Below are positions 52,395-62,473 of a stretch of 64,000 nt of DNA, piece after piece. The position numbers and the translations under genes are program-made. The stretch covers positions 3,104,501 through 3,168,500 of the forward strand of contig NZ_OZ040189.1 in assembly GCF_964048965.1 (NCBI RefSeq), given 5' to 3'. Position 1 is the stretch's first letter, and every line of letters starts with the position of its first letter. This DNA comes from Tenacibaculum sp. 190130A14a. Its GTDB lineage: Bacteria; Bacteroidota; Bacteroidia; Flavobacteriales; Flavobacteriaceae. The notes below the pieces were generated by a model. That model was not told the DNA's origin. It did not search any database and saw only the letters and a list, made by a program, of their open reading frames with translations.

Positions 52395-55220
52395 TTGAAG
52401 TTAAACAAACCTCTTTTAATACTCTACTTATCTTGCTTGTGCTGTTTACAATTAATAGCACAAACGAATGTTATTGAAATAAAGGCCCGATTGAATGATG
52501 ACCAACAAACGCTTTTTATTCAACAAAACACTTTATTTTACAACAACTCAAAAGATACACTTACCAGTGTTTTTCTACATAACTGGGCAAATAGTTTTAA
52601 AAATAATGACACCCCACTTGGTAAAAGATTTATGGAAGACTATAAGAAAAACTTCTATTTTTCTAAAGATAAAGACAAGGGGTACACAAAAATTAACAAC
52701 CTAAGCGTTAATTTCGAACCAACAGCTTTTAAGAATGTTAGAAACAAACCGGACATTTTAGAAGTTCTTTTAAACCAAAAATTACTACCAAAAGATAGTA
52801 TTAACATTACAACTACCTATAAAGTTAAAATTCCAAATGCAAGGTTTACTAGTTATGGTAAAACCAAAAATGGATATCATTTACGATTTTGGCATTTGAT
52901 TCCTGCAGTATATGACGGCCAATGGAATATCATGAGTAATCTTAATATGGATGATTTGTTTCAAGAACCAACAAATTATAAAATCAAAATAGACTTACCC
53001 AAAAAGTTTGAACTTGAAAGTAATTTATACCAGTACAAAACTCCAAAAGACACTATTAATGAATATTATTTAATTGGGAATAAAAAGAAAGATATAATCC
53101 TTAATATCAATACACCTTCTAAATTCTATTCATTCAAAGCACATCAAAAAGAGATTAAAACAGATGCATTTAACGGTAAACTAACTAAAAATGAAATCTC
53201 TGATATAATTGACCGACAGCTAAAGTTTATTGAAAACTATCTGGGAAAAAATCCTCATAATGAATTTTTTTTAGACTCCAGAACTGTTAATAAAAACTCT
53301 TTAAGAGAAATTTATGGTTTACCTAGTTGGCTTAAACCTTTCCCAAAAACTTTTCGATGGGAAGTACGCTTTTTTAAAGCGCTCACAAAGAAATATATCG
53401 ATGACGCTTTAAACTTTAATAGAAGGAAAGACTATTGGTTTGCAGATGGACTCGAAACTTTTTTAATGATGGAGTATATGAAAACCTATTATCCAGATAT
53501 TACAATACTGGGTAAATACTCCAAATACTGGCCCATAAGCACCTATAACTTAGCCAAACTAAAACAAAACGATAAATACCCTTTTATTTACCAATTTAGT
53601 GCAAGAAAATTCTTTGATCAGGCATTAACAACAAGGGCCGATTCTTTGTCCAATTTTAATAGAAAAGTAGTAAGTAAATACAAAGCTGGTCTAGGATTTA
53701 AATACTTACAAGGTTTTATTGGTGATAGTATTTTAAAATCCTCTCTTCAGGAGTTTTATAAAAAACAAAGTTTTCGTACAACCTATAGTCAGGTATTCAA
53801 TGAAATACTACAAAAAAACACTTCTGAAAACTTAGATTGGTTCTTTAATGATTACCTGAAAACAAGTAAAAAAATTGATTACACCATTAAAAAGGTAAAG
53901 TTTACAAAAAATAGAGATTCTATATTAGTAACAATTAAAAATAAAAGAAATGTAACTGCACCAGTAGCTTTATACGGAATCCAAGATAAAAAAATTGCTA
54001 CTAAAACATGGATTTCAGGAATTGATTCTACAAAGACTGTAAAGCTTAAACTTGGTAATTATAACAAGTTGGCCTTAAACTATGAACAAATATATCCTGA
54101 ACATAATTTTTTAGACAACTTTAGAAACGTTAATAATAGTCTTATTAACAAACCTTTACAGCTGCGTTTTTTTAAAGATGTGGAGAACCCGTACTATAAC
54201 CAAATTTTCTATTTCCCAGATTTTAAATACAACCTATACGACGGAGTTATTTTGGGTATTAACTTTAACAACCAACATATTATAGAACGTAATTTTGAAT
54301 TCAGATTAACTCCAACTTATAGTACCAGAAGTCAAAACTTTACAGGTTCCTATCTTTTTGCATACAATCACTTTCTCGAAGACTCTAAAATTTATAAAAT
54401 ACGATATGGAGTTAGTGGTAGTAATTTTCATTATGCTCCAGAACTAGGTTATAATACCTTCTACCCATTTTTTACACTTCAATTTAGAAGAAATACTTTA
54501 AGAGATGTAGGTTCTCAATTCATTTTAGGTAGATTGATTTATGTTAATAAAGATGTTGCTATCAATACCCCAAAAACAGATAGAGACAATTACAAAGTTT
54601 TAAACTTAAGATACATTTATAGTAAACCAAATGTTATTCACAGGCTTCAATATGCAATCAATGCAGAATATTCAGAAAACTTCTCAAAAATCTCTACAGA
54701 TATTCGTTATAGAAAATTCTTTGATGTAAATAAAAGTTTTGACATTCGTTTCTTCGGAGGTGTATTTACCCACAATAATACAGAAGGAAACTACTTTAGC
54801 TTTGGTTTAAATCGAGGTACGGATTATTTGTTTGAACAAAACTTATTTGGAAGATCAGAAAACTCAGGTTTTTTTAGTCAGCAATTTGTTATTGCCGATG
54901 GTGGATTCAAATCCAACTTCGATCAACCCTATTTTGCCAATCAATTTATTGGTTCTGTAAATACTAGTGTAAGTATATGGCGATGGGCTGAGGTATATAA
55001 CGATTTTGCTGTTTTAAAAAATAGAGGAGCCAACCCAAAGTTCTTTTATGAAAACGGAATTCGTTTAAATTTTATTCCAAATATTTTTGAATTTTACTTC
55101 CCAATATATACAAATCAAGGTTTTGAGGTTACTAAAGAAGCTTATCCTACAAAAATCAAATTTATAATTACCACAAACTTAGACCAGATTTATAATTTTT
55201 TCAGAAGAGGAATATTATAA
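52395..55220 (+). CDS. M1-peptidase-like protein joined to a C-terminal outer-membrane barrel-like domain
   Basis: 941 residues, TTG start, signal peptide (LLILYLSCLCCLQLIAQ). Residues about 25–520 look like an M1 aminopeptidase fold: beta-rich N-terminal part, then YWFADGLETFLMMEYM where active enzymes have W..EGxAxY. No HExxH zinc motif is visible; RWEVRFFKAL lies in its place, so it is probably not an active zinc peptidase. The last 330 residues are rich in alternating aromatic strands (FRLTPTYSTRSQNFTGSYLF, FDIRFFGGVFTHNNTEG), like a barrel. Known relatives in Flavobacteria are annotated as metalloproteases. Confidence 0.7.
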   Translation: MKLNKPLLILYLSCLCCLQLIAQTNVIEIKARLNDDQQTLFIQQNTLFYNNSKDTLTSVFLHNWANSFKNNDTPLGKRFMEDYKKNFYFSKDKDKGYTKINNLSVNFEPTAFKNVRNKPDILEVLLNQKLLPKDSINITTTYKVKIPNARFTSYGKTKNGYHLRFWHLIPAVYDGQWNIMSNLNMDDLFQEPTNYKIKIDLPKKFELESNLYQYKTPKDTINEYYLIGNKKKDIILNINTPSKFYSFKAHQKEIKTDAFNGKLTKNEISDIIDRQLKFIENYLGKNPHNEFFLDSRTVNKNSLREIYGLPSWLKPFPKTFRWEVRFFKALTKKYIDDALNFNRRKDYWFADGLETFLMMEYMKTYYPDITILGKYSKYWPISTYNLAKLKQNDKYPFIYQFSARKFFDQALTTRADSLSNFNRKVVSKYKAGLGFKYLQGFIGDSILKSSLQEFYKKQSFRTTYSQVFNEILQKNTSENLDWFFNDYLKTSKKIDYTIKKVKFTKNRDSILVTIKNKRNVTAPVALYGIQDKKIATKTWISGIDSTKTVKLKLGNYNKLALNYEQIYPEHNFLDNFRNVNNSLINKPLQLRFFKDVENPYYNQIFYFPDFKYNLYDGVILGINFNNQHIIERNFEFRLTPTYSTRSQNFTGSYLFAYNHFLEDSKIYKIRYGVSGSNFHYAPELGYNTFYPFFTLQFRRNTLRDVGSQFILGRLIYVNKDVAINTPKTDRDNYKVLNLRYIYSKPNVIHRLQYAINAEYSENFSKISTDIRYRKFFDVNKSFDIRFFGGVFTHNNTEGNYFSFGLNRGTDYLFEQNLFGRSENSGFFSQQFVIADGGFKSNFDQPYFANQFIGSVNTSVSIWRWAEVYNDFAVLKNRGANPKFFYENGIRLNFIPNIFEFYFPIYTNQGFEVTKEAYPTKIKFIITTNLDQIYNFFRRGIL

Positions 55221-55305
55221 AACATTCAATAAAAAGTCTTTTTTTTCTTTTTTTTTGAATTATTCTCAGTAAAAATTAAAATTTTTAAATATCAATTAAA
55301 AAAAC

Positions 55306-55313
55306 TATCTTTG
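55306..55313 (+). promoter_or_regulatory. Candidate promoter -7 element of the dehydrogenase gene
   Basis: TATCTTTG, 24 bp before the ATG, fits TAnnTTTG. The upstream region is AT-rich with no clear -33 TTG. Confidence 0.5.
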
Positions 55314-55337
55314 TAAGCGTATCAAAATTAGAAGATT

Positions 55338-57791
55338 ATGACGCAGAATACCGAACTAGCTAACACTCAACAACTTTCTTTCGAAGATTTTAAAAATGAA
55401 GTTTTAAATGATTACAGAATTGCACGTATAAGTCGTGAATGTAGTTTATTAGGACGTAGAGAAGTATTAACAGGAAAAGCGAAATTCGGAATTTTTGGTG
55501 ATGGTAAAGAAGTACCTCAACTTGCCATGGCCAAAGCATTTCAAAATGGAGATTTCAGATCAGGTTACTACCGTGACCAAACATTTATGATGGCTATTGG
55601 AGAATTAAATCCTCAACAGTTTTTTGCTGGATTATATGCTCATACCGATATTGCCATAGAGCCTATGTCTGCAGGACGTCAAATGGGAGGTCATTTTGCT
55701 ACACATTCTTTAGATGAAAATGGAGAATGGAAAAATTTAACTGCTCAAAAAAATTCATCGGCTGATATTTCACCTACTGCTGGGCAAATGCCACGTTTAT
55801 TAGGATTAGCTCAAGCTTCGAAGATATATAGAAACGTAGAAGGGTTAGAAAACCACACTAATTTTTCTAACAAAGGAAATGAAGTTGCTTGGGGAACAAT
55901 TGGTAATGCCAGTACCAGTGAAGGGTTGTTTTTTGAAACAATTAATGCAGCAGGAGTTTTACAAGTACCAATGGTAATGAGTGTTTGGGATGACGAATAT
56001 GGTATTTCAGTTCACGCTCGTCATCAAACAACCAAAGAAAACATTTCAGAAATATTAAAAGGATTCCAAAGAGATAATGAAAATAACGGATACGAAATTT
56101 TTGTTGTAAACGGATGGAATTATGTAGAGTTAATTGACACGTACAATAAAGCAGCTAAAATTGCTCGAGAAGAGCACGTACCTGTTTTAATTCATGTAAA
56201 AGAGTTAACGCAACCACAAGGACACTCAACTTCTGGTTCTCATGAACGTTATAAGTCTAAAGAACGTTTAGAATGGGAACAGGATTTTGATTGTATTGCT
56301 CAAATGAGAAAATGGATTTTAGAGTTTGAATTAGAAGATGAAAATGGAGCAACTTTAAAATTTATTGATACTGAAGAAGATTTAATTGCTATTGAAAAAG
56401 AAGCAAAAAAAGAAGTAAGTAAAGCAAAACGTGCTGCTTGGAGTTCTTTTACAAACGAGATAAAATCGGAAGTAGCTACAGCTCTTGATTTACTGGACAG
56501 GGTAGCTCAAAAAAGTAGTAATCGTACTTTTATAAGTAAATATAAAAGCGATTTAGCAGCTATTGACGAACCTATTAGAAAAGACATTTTAGTAGCTGCT
56601 AGAAAAAGTTTACGTCATTTAAAAGACGAAAGTTTTGCTGAAAAAATAGAATTACAAAATTTCATAAAAAATGCCATCGATGCTGCTGCAGTAAAATACT
56701 CTGCTCATTTACTAAGTGAATCTGAAAAGGCTGCTCAAAATATAGCATCGAATGTACCAACATATGCTTCAGAAAAAAATATGGTAGATGCTCGTGTTAT
56801 TATGCGAGATAATTTTGAAGCTATCTTTAAAAAACATCCAGATGTACTTGTTTTTGGTGAAGATGCAGGACATATTGGAGACGTAAATCAAGGTCTAGAA
56901 GGTTTACAAGAAAAATTTGGTGAATTACGTGTATCGGATACTGGAATACGTGAAGCAACTATATTAGGACAAGGTATTGGTATGGCAATGCGTGGTTTAA
57001 GACCAATTGCCGAAATTCAATATTTAGATTATTTATTGTATGCTTTACAAATTATGAGTGATGACCTAGCTACACTTCGTTACCGTACTTTTGGAAAACA
57101 AAAAGCACCGCTAATCATACGTACTCGTGGACATCGCTTAGAAGGTATTTGGCACTCAGGATCTCCAATGGGCGGAATCATCAACAACATTCGAGGTATT
57201 CATGTATTAGTACCTAGAAATATGACAAAAGCAGCTGGTTTCTATAACACTATGTTAGAAAGTGATGATCCTGCTTTAATTGTAGAATGTTTAAACGGAT
57301 ACCGCTTAAAAGAGGAATTACCAACCAATTTAGGTGAGTTTAAAACTCCTATTGGTGTTGTTGAAACAATTAAAGAAGGAACAGATATTACCATTGTTTC
57401 TTACGGATCTACATTAAGAATCGTTGAAGAAGCTGCTAGAGATTTAGCTCAAGTAGGCATTGATATTGAAATCGTTGATGCACAAAGTTTATTACCTTTT
57501 GATATCAATCATGACACTGTAAAATCGGTAGCTAAAACAAATCGTTTATTAGTGGTTGATGAAGATGTACCTGGGGGAGCTTCAGCATACTTATTACAAG
57601 AAATTGTTGAAAACCAAAATGGATATCGTCACCTAGATAGTAAACCACAAACATTAAGTGCGAAAGCACATAGACCTGCTTATGGTACTGATGGTGATTA
57701 TTTCTCTAAACCGTCTGCCGAAGATATTTTTGAAAAAGTTTATGAGATAATGCATGAAGCAAATCCTCAAAAATTCAAAAGTTTATATTAA
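55338..57791 (+). CDS. 2-oxo-acid dehydrogenase E1, fused alpha and beta subunits
   Basis: 817-residue thiamine-diphosphate enzyme. The alpha part (about 1–330) has the ThDP/Mg site in GTIGNASTSEGLFFETINAA and the HARHQTT phosphorylation-loop region. The beta part (about 480–817) has VFGEDAGHIGDVNQGL, the catalytic-site EATILGQGIGMAMRG and PVLIVECLNGYR-like segment. Fused alpha-beta E1 proteins are typical of Bacteroidota and are usually branched-chain 2-oxo-acid dehydrogenases, with pyruvate also possible. E2 and E3 genes are not in the window. Confidence 0.92.
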   Translation: MTQNTELANTQQLSFEDFKNEVLNDYRIARISRECSLLGRREVLTGKAKFGIFGDGKEVPQLAMAKAFQNGDFRSGYYRDQTFMMAIGELNPQQFFAGLYAHTDIAIEPMSAGRQMGGHFATHSLDENGEWKNLTAQKNSSADISPTAGQMPRLLGLAQASKIYRNVEGLENHTNFSNKGNEVAWGTIGNASTSEGLFFETINAAGVLQVPMVMSVWDDEYGISVHARHQTTKENISEILKGFQRDNENNGYEIFVVNGWNYVELIDTYNKAAKIAREEHVPVLIHVKELTQPQGHSTSGSHERYKSKERLEWEQDFDCIAQMRKWILEFELEDENGATLKFIDTEEDLIAIEKEAKKEVSKAKRAAWSSFTNEIKSEVATALDLLDRVAQKSSNRTFISKYKSDLAAIDEPIRKDILVAARKSLRHLKDESFAEKIELQNFIKNAIDAAAVKYSAHLLSESEKAAQNIASNVPTYASEKNMVDARVIMRDNFEAIFKKHPDVLVFGEDAGHIGDVNQGLEGLQEKFGELRVSDTGIREATILGQGIGMAMRGLRPIAEIQYLDYLLYALQIMSDDLATLRYRTFGKQKAPLIIRTRGHRLEGIWHSGSPMGGIINNIRGIHVLVPRNMTKAAGFYNTMLESDDPALIVECLNGYRLKEELPTNLGEFKTPIGVVETIKEGTDITIVSYGSTLRIVEEAARDLAQVGIDIEIVDAQSLLPFDINHDTVKSVAKTNRLLVVDEDVPGGASAYLLQEIVENQNGYRHLDSKPQTLSAKAHRPAYGTDGDYFSKPSAEDIFEKVYEIMHEANPQKFKSLY

Positions 57792-57797
57792 CAAAAT

Positions 57798-57831
57798 AAA
57801 AAAAGCGACTTTGTTTAAAGTCGCTTTTTTT
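57798..57831. terminator. Bidirectional terminator
   Basis: A 15-bp stem (AAAAAAAGCGACTTT with AAAGTCGCTTTTTTT) lies between the convergent dehydrogenase and SH3-lipoprotein genes. Confidence 0.92.
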
Positions 57832-57852
57832 ATTCTTTAGGTTAGTTTAAGT

Positions 57853-58617
57853 CTATTTAGAATCTTCATTCTCTGCCTTAGCTTCCTGAAGATCTACAAG
57901 AGTATTCTTAGATTTATAATCCTCTATTTTTGATTTTATCTTTTCGATAAATACAGAAGAAGATAAGTCTGAATTATCTATAATTTCTTGTAATGCCTCT
58001 ATTCTTTCTGTAATTGTAGGTGCTTGATTTGCTAAAAAGGCATATTTAGCAGTAGCAATATCGACTGTGTTATTTGAAATATTGGAAGATTTTATCCATC
58101 CTTCTTCAATATATTCTCCATCAGTTCTTTTTCCTTTTACTTTAATCCACTCTCCTTGATTTTCTAGTGTTCCAATAATATCCATAACACTATATTTTTT
58201 GTCGGTCTTGGTAAGTAAATCAGGTCTCTTGTAAACGGTAGCATCTTCTAGGAAAGTCCCTACTTCACCATTAACAGCTAAAAAGCTAGCTCTCGTCCAT
58301 CCTTCTTTACCATCTGTCAACTTTACTTTATAGTAAAGTTTTTTAGTTTTATCATCTGTAGTTTCTTCCCCTAATAAAGTAATTTTCTCTCCTAAACTCA
58401 TAGAAGTTACCCATTTTCCTTTCGCATCAGGAGTTTCTCTAATAGATAATTTTTCTAACAAACAAATAGCAGAATTAGTTTCTTTGGTTTCTTTTTCTTG
58501 CAATTCAACTTTACTCTCGTTCGCAATGTTTTCTTTAATTTCATTTGATTTTCCGTTTTCTTTACAACTTGTCAAGAAAACTGACACTAACATAATAGCA
58601 ATAAATATTCTTTTCAT
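57853..58617 (-). CDS. SH3-domain lipoprotein
   Basis: 254 residues from the ATG at 58617, which gives a clear lipoprotein signal (MKRIFIAIMLVSVFLTSC); a frame back to 58665 adds 16 non-signal residues. Two bacterial SH3-like domains follow: one at about 50–115 (LSIRETPDAKGKWVTSMSLG ... WTRASFL) and one at about 120–180 (ATVYKRPDLLTKTDKKYSVM ... EGWIKSSN). Such domains usually bind peptidoglycan or peptides. It lies downstream of PCAT3 but has its own TATATTTG promoter, so a link to the peptide system is not shown. Confidence 0.8.
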   Translation of the reverse strand: MKRIFIAIMLVSVFLTSCKENGKSNEIKENIANESKVELQEKETKETNSAICLLEKLSIRETPDAKGKWVTSMSLGEKITLLGEETTDDKTKKLYYKVKLTDGKEGWTRASFLAVNGEVGTFLEDATVYKRPDLLTKTDKKYSVMDIIGTLENQGEWIKVKGKRTDGEYIEEGWIKSSNISNNTVDIATAKYAFLANQAPTITERIEALQEIIDNSDLSSSVFIEKIKSKIEDYKSKNTLVDLQEAKAENEDSK

Positions 58618-58634
58618 TTTAATTAAATTTTCAA

Positions 58635-58642
58635 CAAATATA
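58635..58642 (-). promoter_or_regulatory. Candidate promoter -7 element of the SH3 gene
   Basis: On the minus strand TATATTTG lies 17 bp before the ATG at 58617 and fits TAnnTTTG. Confidence 0.5.
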
Positions 58643-58712
58643 ATTTTTTGAAAGAAGAATAACATGTTTATTTGAATTCTTAGCTAAAAACTCTTTATAA
58701 ATATTCAAGCTA

Positions 58713-60959
58713 TTAATTTCCTAATTCCAGTTGATTTTTTACTAGGTGATAATATTCTCCTTTACGATCTGTCAATTCCTTATGATTTCCAGACTCTACA
58801 ATCTTTCCTCTTTTCAATACAATAATATTATCTGCATTTTTCACGGTTGAAAGTCGATGTGCTATGATAACTACAGTTTTACCCACAAAAAATTCTTGAA
58901 GATTATTGTGAATCAGTTTTTCATTTTCTGCATCCAATGCACTGGTAGCTTCATCTAAGAATATAAAATCAGGGTTTTTATAAATAGCTCTGGCAATCAA
59001 TATTCGTTGCTTTTGTCCTCCACTTAGTTGCAGTCCAGAGTTACCTATTTTAGTATTGAATCTCATTGGTAAATGATTAATAAAATCGTTTGCACATGCA
59101 ATATCACATACTTTCACCAATCTTTCATAGTCAATATTTGCATCAGAGAACGTTATATTTTCTGCAATGGTTCCGCTAAAAATATTTCCATCTTGCAGTA
59201 CAATTCCACATTGCGATCTCCAGCTTGACGGTAATACATTATTCATATCTATGCCATCTACCGTAATTGCTTTAGGTTTGGTACTGTAAAAAGACAATAA
59301 CAATTTTAACAACGTAGTTTTTCCACTACCACTCGCTCCTACAATTGCCGTTACTGTATTTTTCTTAATATTAAAACTAATATCATCAAGAATAGTAGGG
59401 CTAAATTTACCTGGATATTTAAACGATAAATTATCAACTACTATATCTGAAACTTCTCTCTTAGAAAAATCAATGTTTTTATTTTCATTCTCTTCCTTAG
59501 TTGCATAAATATCATTAACCCTATCATTAGATAATTTTGCGTCTTGTGTATCCTTAATAAAGGTGACTAAATTATTCATTGGACCAGTTAATTGACCAAT
59601 TACATATGAAATACTTATCAAAGCACCCAATGTAATTTCACCCTCAATGATAAAATAAGCACAAATTCCTATGGCAATAATCTCCTTAATTTTGGTCAAA
59701 ATATTTACTCCTACAAATTGATATGTATTGAGATACAACGAACGTAACTCTATATCATTCAATTTTTTTTGGATACCCGATATTTTATTAACAATATTGT
59801 CTTGAGCATTATTAACTTTAATCTCCGGCATATTCATAATAAATTCATAAATATGATTACTATTCTCTGAACTTTTCAAGAACATTGCATATTCTAAGAT
59901 TGCCCTTCTTTTTAAAAATAGGAAAACCCATATAAAAGAAATGATACTCAAAGTAAAATAAGATATGAAAACCGTTGTATTATAATACAAAAGAATACTT
60001 CCAAAAATCAAAATATTTAAAATACTAATAACCAATTCTGGTCCTTTCCATGTCATATACGTTTGTATCTTATTCTGATCGTTAATTCTTTGAAGAGTTT
60101 CCGTATTTAATCGCGTATCAAAATATCTGACAGGTAGTTTGATTAATTTAAAGAGTAGATTTTCCTTTAAGTTAACACTCAAAGAAAAATTAAATTTCGT
60201 TAAGATGAGCCTGCTAAAAAATTCAGAAATAAAATAGGATAAAAACAATACTGCCTGAGACATAAGGAAAAAGTATACCATATTCATGCTCTTCGACATT
60301 ACTCCTTCATCTATAATTTTTTGAAATAGAAATGGGATGGTCCAATTTGCTACCAAACTTATGACTAATAAGGTGAAGGCCAAGAGATACTTTACCTTAT
60401 TTTTAATCAAAAACTTTTTGATATAATTGACAATAGGACTTGACAGTGGCTTTATAACCCCTTCATTATTTTTGAATTGAACTTTTTCAAAATCTTCATT
60501 GGGCTGTAATACAATTGCAATACCTTTTTCGTTGATACCTTTCCATTCATTTTCGAAAGTCTCTTTATCTAATTTCACTTTTCCATATGCTGGATCAGCT
60601 AAGTGAAACGTCAAATTTTCCCCTTTCTTATTTGCTTTATCATACACTAAAAAATGTTCTTGTTTCCAGTATAAAATAGTAGGATATGGAATGGTAATCA
60701 ATTCCTCAGAACTCACTTTTATTACCGTAGGAGATAATCCAATCTTTTTTGCAGCATCTACAATATCATTAATAGAAACACCATTTCTTGTAAATTCAAA
60801 GTGTTTCTTTAACCCATTCAATGTTGCCTTTTTACCAAAATAGTTCACAATCATACATAAACATGCGGCTGCACAATCTGTACTAGTTAATTGGTAAACA
60901 AAAGGAAGTTTTTTACTCCTATTATACGGCAGCTTCAAGTATGTCTCTAACCTTAGCAT
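58713..60959 (-). CDS. C39-peptidase ABC exporter (PCAT), third and divergent
   Basis: 748 residues with intact C39 residues (QLTSTDCAAAC with catalytic Cys, EHFLVYDK with His, LADPAYG with Asp), a transmembrane domain, and an ATPase (GASGSGKTT, LSGGQKQR, FIFLDEATSALD). It is only distantly similar to the exporters at 35864 and 46661, so it belongs to a separate system. Its start overlaps the radical SAM gene by 38 bp. No HlyD gene is next to it. It should cut the LKGG leader of the peptide at 62474. Confidence 0.93.
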   Translation of the reverse strand: MLRLETYLKLPYNRSKKLPFVYQLTSTDCAAACLCMIVNYFGKKATLNGLKKHFEFTRNGVSINDIVDAAKKIGLSPTVIKVSSEELITIPYPTILYWKQEHFLVYDKANKKGENLTFHLADPAYGKVKLDKETFENEWKGINEKGIAIVLQPNEDFEKVQFKNNEGVIKPLSSPIVNYIKKFLIKNKVKYLLAFTLLVISLVANWTIPFLFQKIIDEGVMSKSMNMVYFFLMSQAVLFLSYFISEFFSRLILTKFNFSLSVNLKENLLFKLIKLPVRYFDTRLNTETLQRINDQNKIQTYMTWKGPELVISILNILIFGSILLYYNTTVFISYFTLSIISFIWVFLFLKRRAILEYAMFLKSSENSNHIYEFIMNMPEIKVNNAQDNIVNKISGIQKKLNDIELRSLYLNTYQFVGVNILTKIKEIIAIGICAYFIIEGEITLGALISISYVIGQLTGPMNNLVTFIKDTQDAKLSNDRVNDIYATKEENENKNIDFSKREVSDIVVDNLSFKYPGKFSPTILDDISFNIKKNTVTAIVGASGSGKTTLLKLLLSFYSTKPKAITVDGIDMNNVLPSSWRSQCGIVLQDGNIFSGTIAENITFSDANIDYERLVKVCDIACANDFINHLPMRFNTKIGNSGLQLSGGQKQRILIARAIYKNPDFIFLDEATSALDAENEKLIHNNLQEFFVGKTVVIIAHRLSTVKNADNIIVLKRGKIVESGNHKELTDRKGEYYHLVKNQLELGN

Positions 60960-62235
60960 AAATTACTTTATCTTTTTGAACATCATCAAATGAATACACA
61001 CAATACCCTTCGTCATTCTCAAGGTTTTCTATTGCATGCTGCGTACAACCACCATTACAAACTGGCATTAACCTACAAGACAAACAAGGCTTGTTATTGA
61101 ACTTAGAATTCATTCGTTTCTCTTCATATCCATCATCCCAAATTAAGTTTCCTTCTACATCAATATATCCGTTTCTGCTTTCCTTCTTGAAATCTCTTGC
61201 CGTGCATTTATACAAGTCTCCATTGTAATTAATAACGGCACTATTTCTCTTATCTGCATAACAAGAATCTAACACATTGTTTGCAGAGAACGAACCAGTA
61301 ACTTTAAATCCTTTACTTGTAATTATTTCCATGTTTCTGTTCAATACAAGATCCAAATCATCTACTTGATCATTTTGCCATACTCTGTGGTAATCAATCA
61401 ACAAGTTGTTTTCGATATTCTTCATATCAACATCTGCAAAATCATCAATTATCTTAAAGGTATTTTCTAAGTTTTCGTTGGTATAATTGATACGAAGTCT
61501 TACAAAAAATTCATTTTTTATAAGTAGTTTAATATTATCTACAATCTCAAAATAAGATCCTTTAGTTTTAGATACATATCTAATTTTATCATGCTCTTCT
61601 CTATATCCATCCAATGTGATTTGTAGGTTACAACTTAGGTCATTATCGTGGAAAAAGTCAACAAATTCTTGGTTTATCAAATAACCATTAGTGGTAAAAC
61701 TAATATTATAGGTTTTGTCATACACCTCGCTTTCCTTTTTCAAATGCTCAATAATAGGAATGACATTTCGCTTAAAATACAGCAATGGTTCACCTCCAAA
61801 AAACGCCAATGTAAAATGTTTTAAGTTTTCATCTTGCAATTTTTTTGTAATGAATTTATTTACCCTTTCTACCATTTGATTTTTTAACCTAGAAGCTTTG
61901 ATATGATCTTCATAACAATACCAACACTTAAAATTACAGTTCATGGTAGGGTTAATAGTCAAATGAAAAAACGAGTTGTTTTCATCAACTTTTTTTGAGA
62001 CTTTTCTTACTTTTTCAACCTCATCAATTTCATTTTTAACTAAAAAATTATTTTCTGAAAGGTATTTGTAAAAAGCTGGATGAATTTGTTCTAATTCATC
62101 AATGTTTTCATTTTTCCCAGCTAAAAGCAATTCCTTTAAATCGTGTTCTAAAAAAATAACTTTATTGTCGAAAGAATTGTACAATGCATACTTATCTTGA
62201 TATGGTATGACTGAGTTAAATTGACTGTATTTCAT
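60922..62235 (-). CDS. Radical SAM/SPASM peptide maturase
   Basis: 437 residues from the ATG at 62235 (MKYSQFNSVIPYQ); a frame back to 62271 adds 12 residues. The N-terminal 90 residues form the RRE-like/leader-binding part of such maturases. The radical SAM cluster is CNFKCWYC (C-x3-C-x2-C) and FFGGEPLLYF follows. The C-terminal SPASM region holds further cysteines (SCYAD, YKCTARD, PCLSCRLMPVCNGGC, GYCVYS) for auxiliary Fe-S clusters. It probably installs thioether or similar cross-links in the adjacent precursor; the exact product cannot be read. Confidence 0.92.
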   Translation of the reverse strand: MKYSQFNSVIPYQDKYALYNSFDNKVIFLEHDLKELLLAGKNENIDELEQIHPAFYKYLSENNFLVKNEIDEVEKVRKVSKKVDENNSFFHLTINPTMNCNFKCWYCYEDHIKASRLKNQMVERVNKFITKKLQDENLKHFTLAFFGGEPLLYFKRNVIPIIEHLKKESEVYDKTYNISFTTNGYLINQEFVDFFHDNDLSCNLQITLDGYREEHDKIRYVSKTKGSYFEIVDNIKLLIKNEFFVRLRINYTNENLENTFKIIDDFADVDMKNIENNLLIDYHRVWQNDQVDDLDLVLNRNMEIITSKGFKVTGSFSANNVLDSCYADKRNSAVINYNGDLYKCTARDFKKESRNGYIDVEGNLIWDDGYEEKRMNSKFNNKPCLSCRLMPVCNGGCTQHAIENLENDEGYCVYSFDDVQKDKVIYAKVRDILEAAV

Positions 62236-62431
62236 AATGATTTTATTTTTATTTAGAGTATAGAAATCCAACAGCTACCATGAAACTAAATATTCATGAA
62301 TGCCTATAAGTTTTCTAAATAAATTTCTGATTAAATAAAATTGAAAGTTTTATTGAAGTAAGAGCACTTCTTTTAAACTTTTATTTAAACGAATATTCGT
62401 TTTTGGAAATAAACCAAAATGGTTTTCTTTG

Positions 62432-62466
62432 ATACAAAGGAATATGTAAAACATATTCCTTTGTAT
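62432..62466 (-). other. Long hairpin between precursor peptide and maturase genes
   Basis: A perfect 15-bp stem (ATACAAAGGAATATG with CATATTCCTTTGTAT, 5-nt loop) starts 7 bp after the precursor stop. No T-run follows in the transcribed direction. It may act as partial terminator or RNA stabiliser that makes precursor RNA more abundant than enzyme RNA. A 16-bp palindrome, AAACGAATATTCGTTT, lies further on at 62387. Confidence 0.6.
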
Positions 62467-62473
62467 AGTATCC

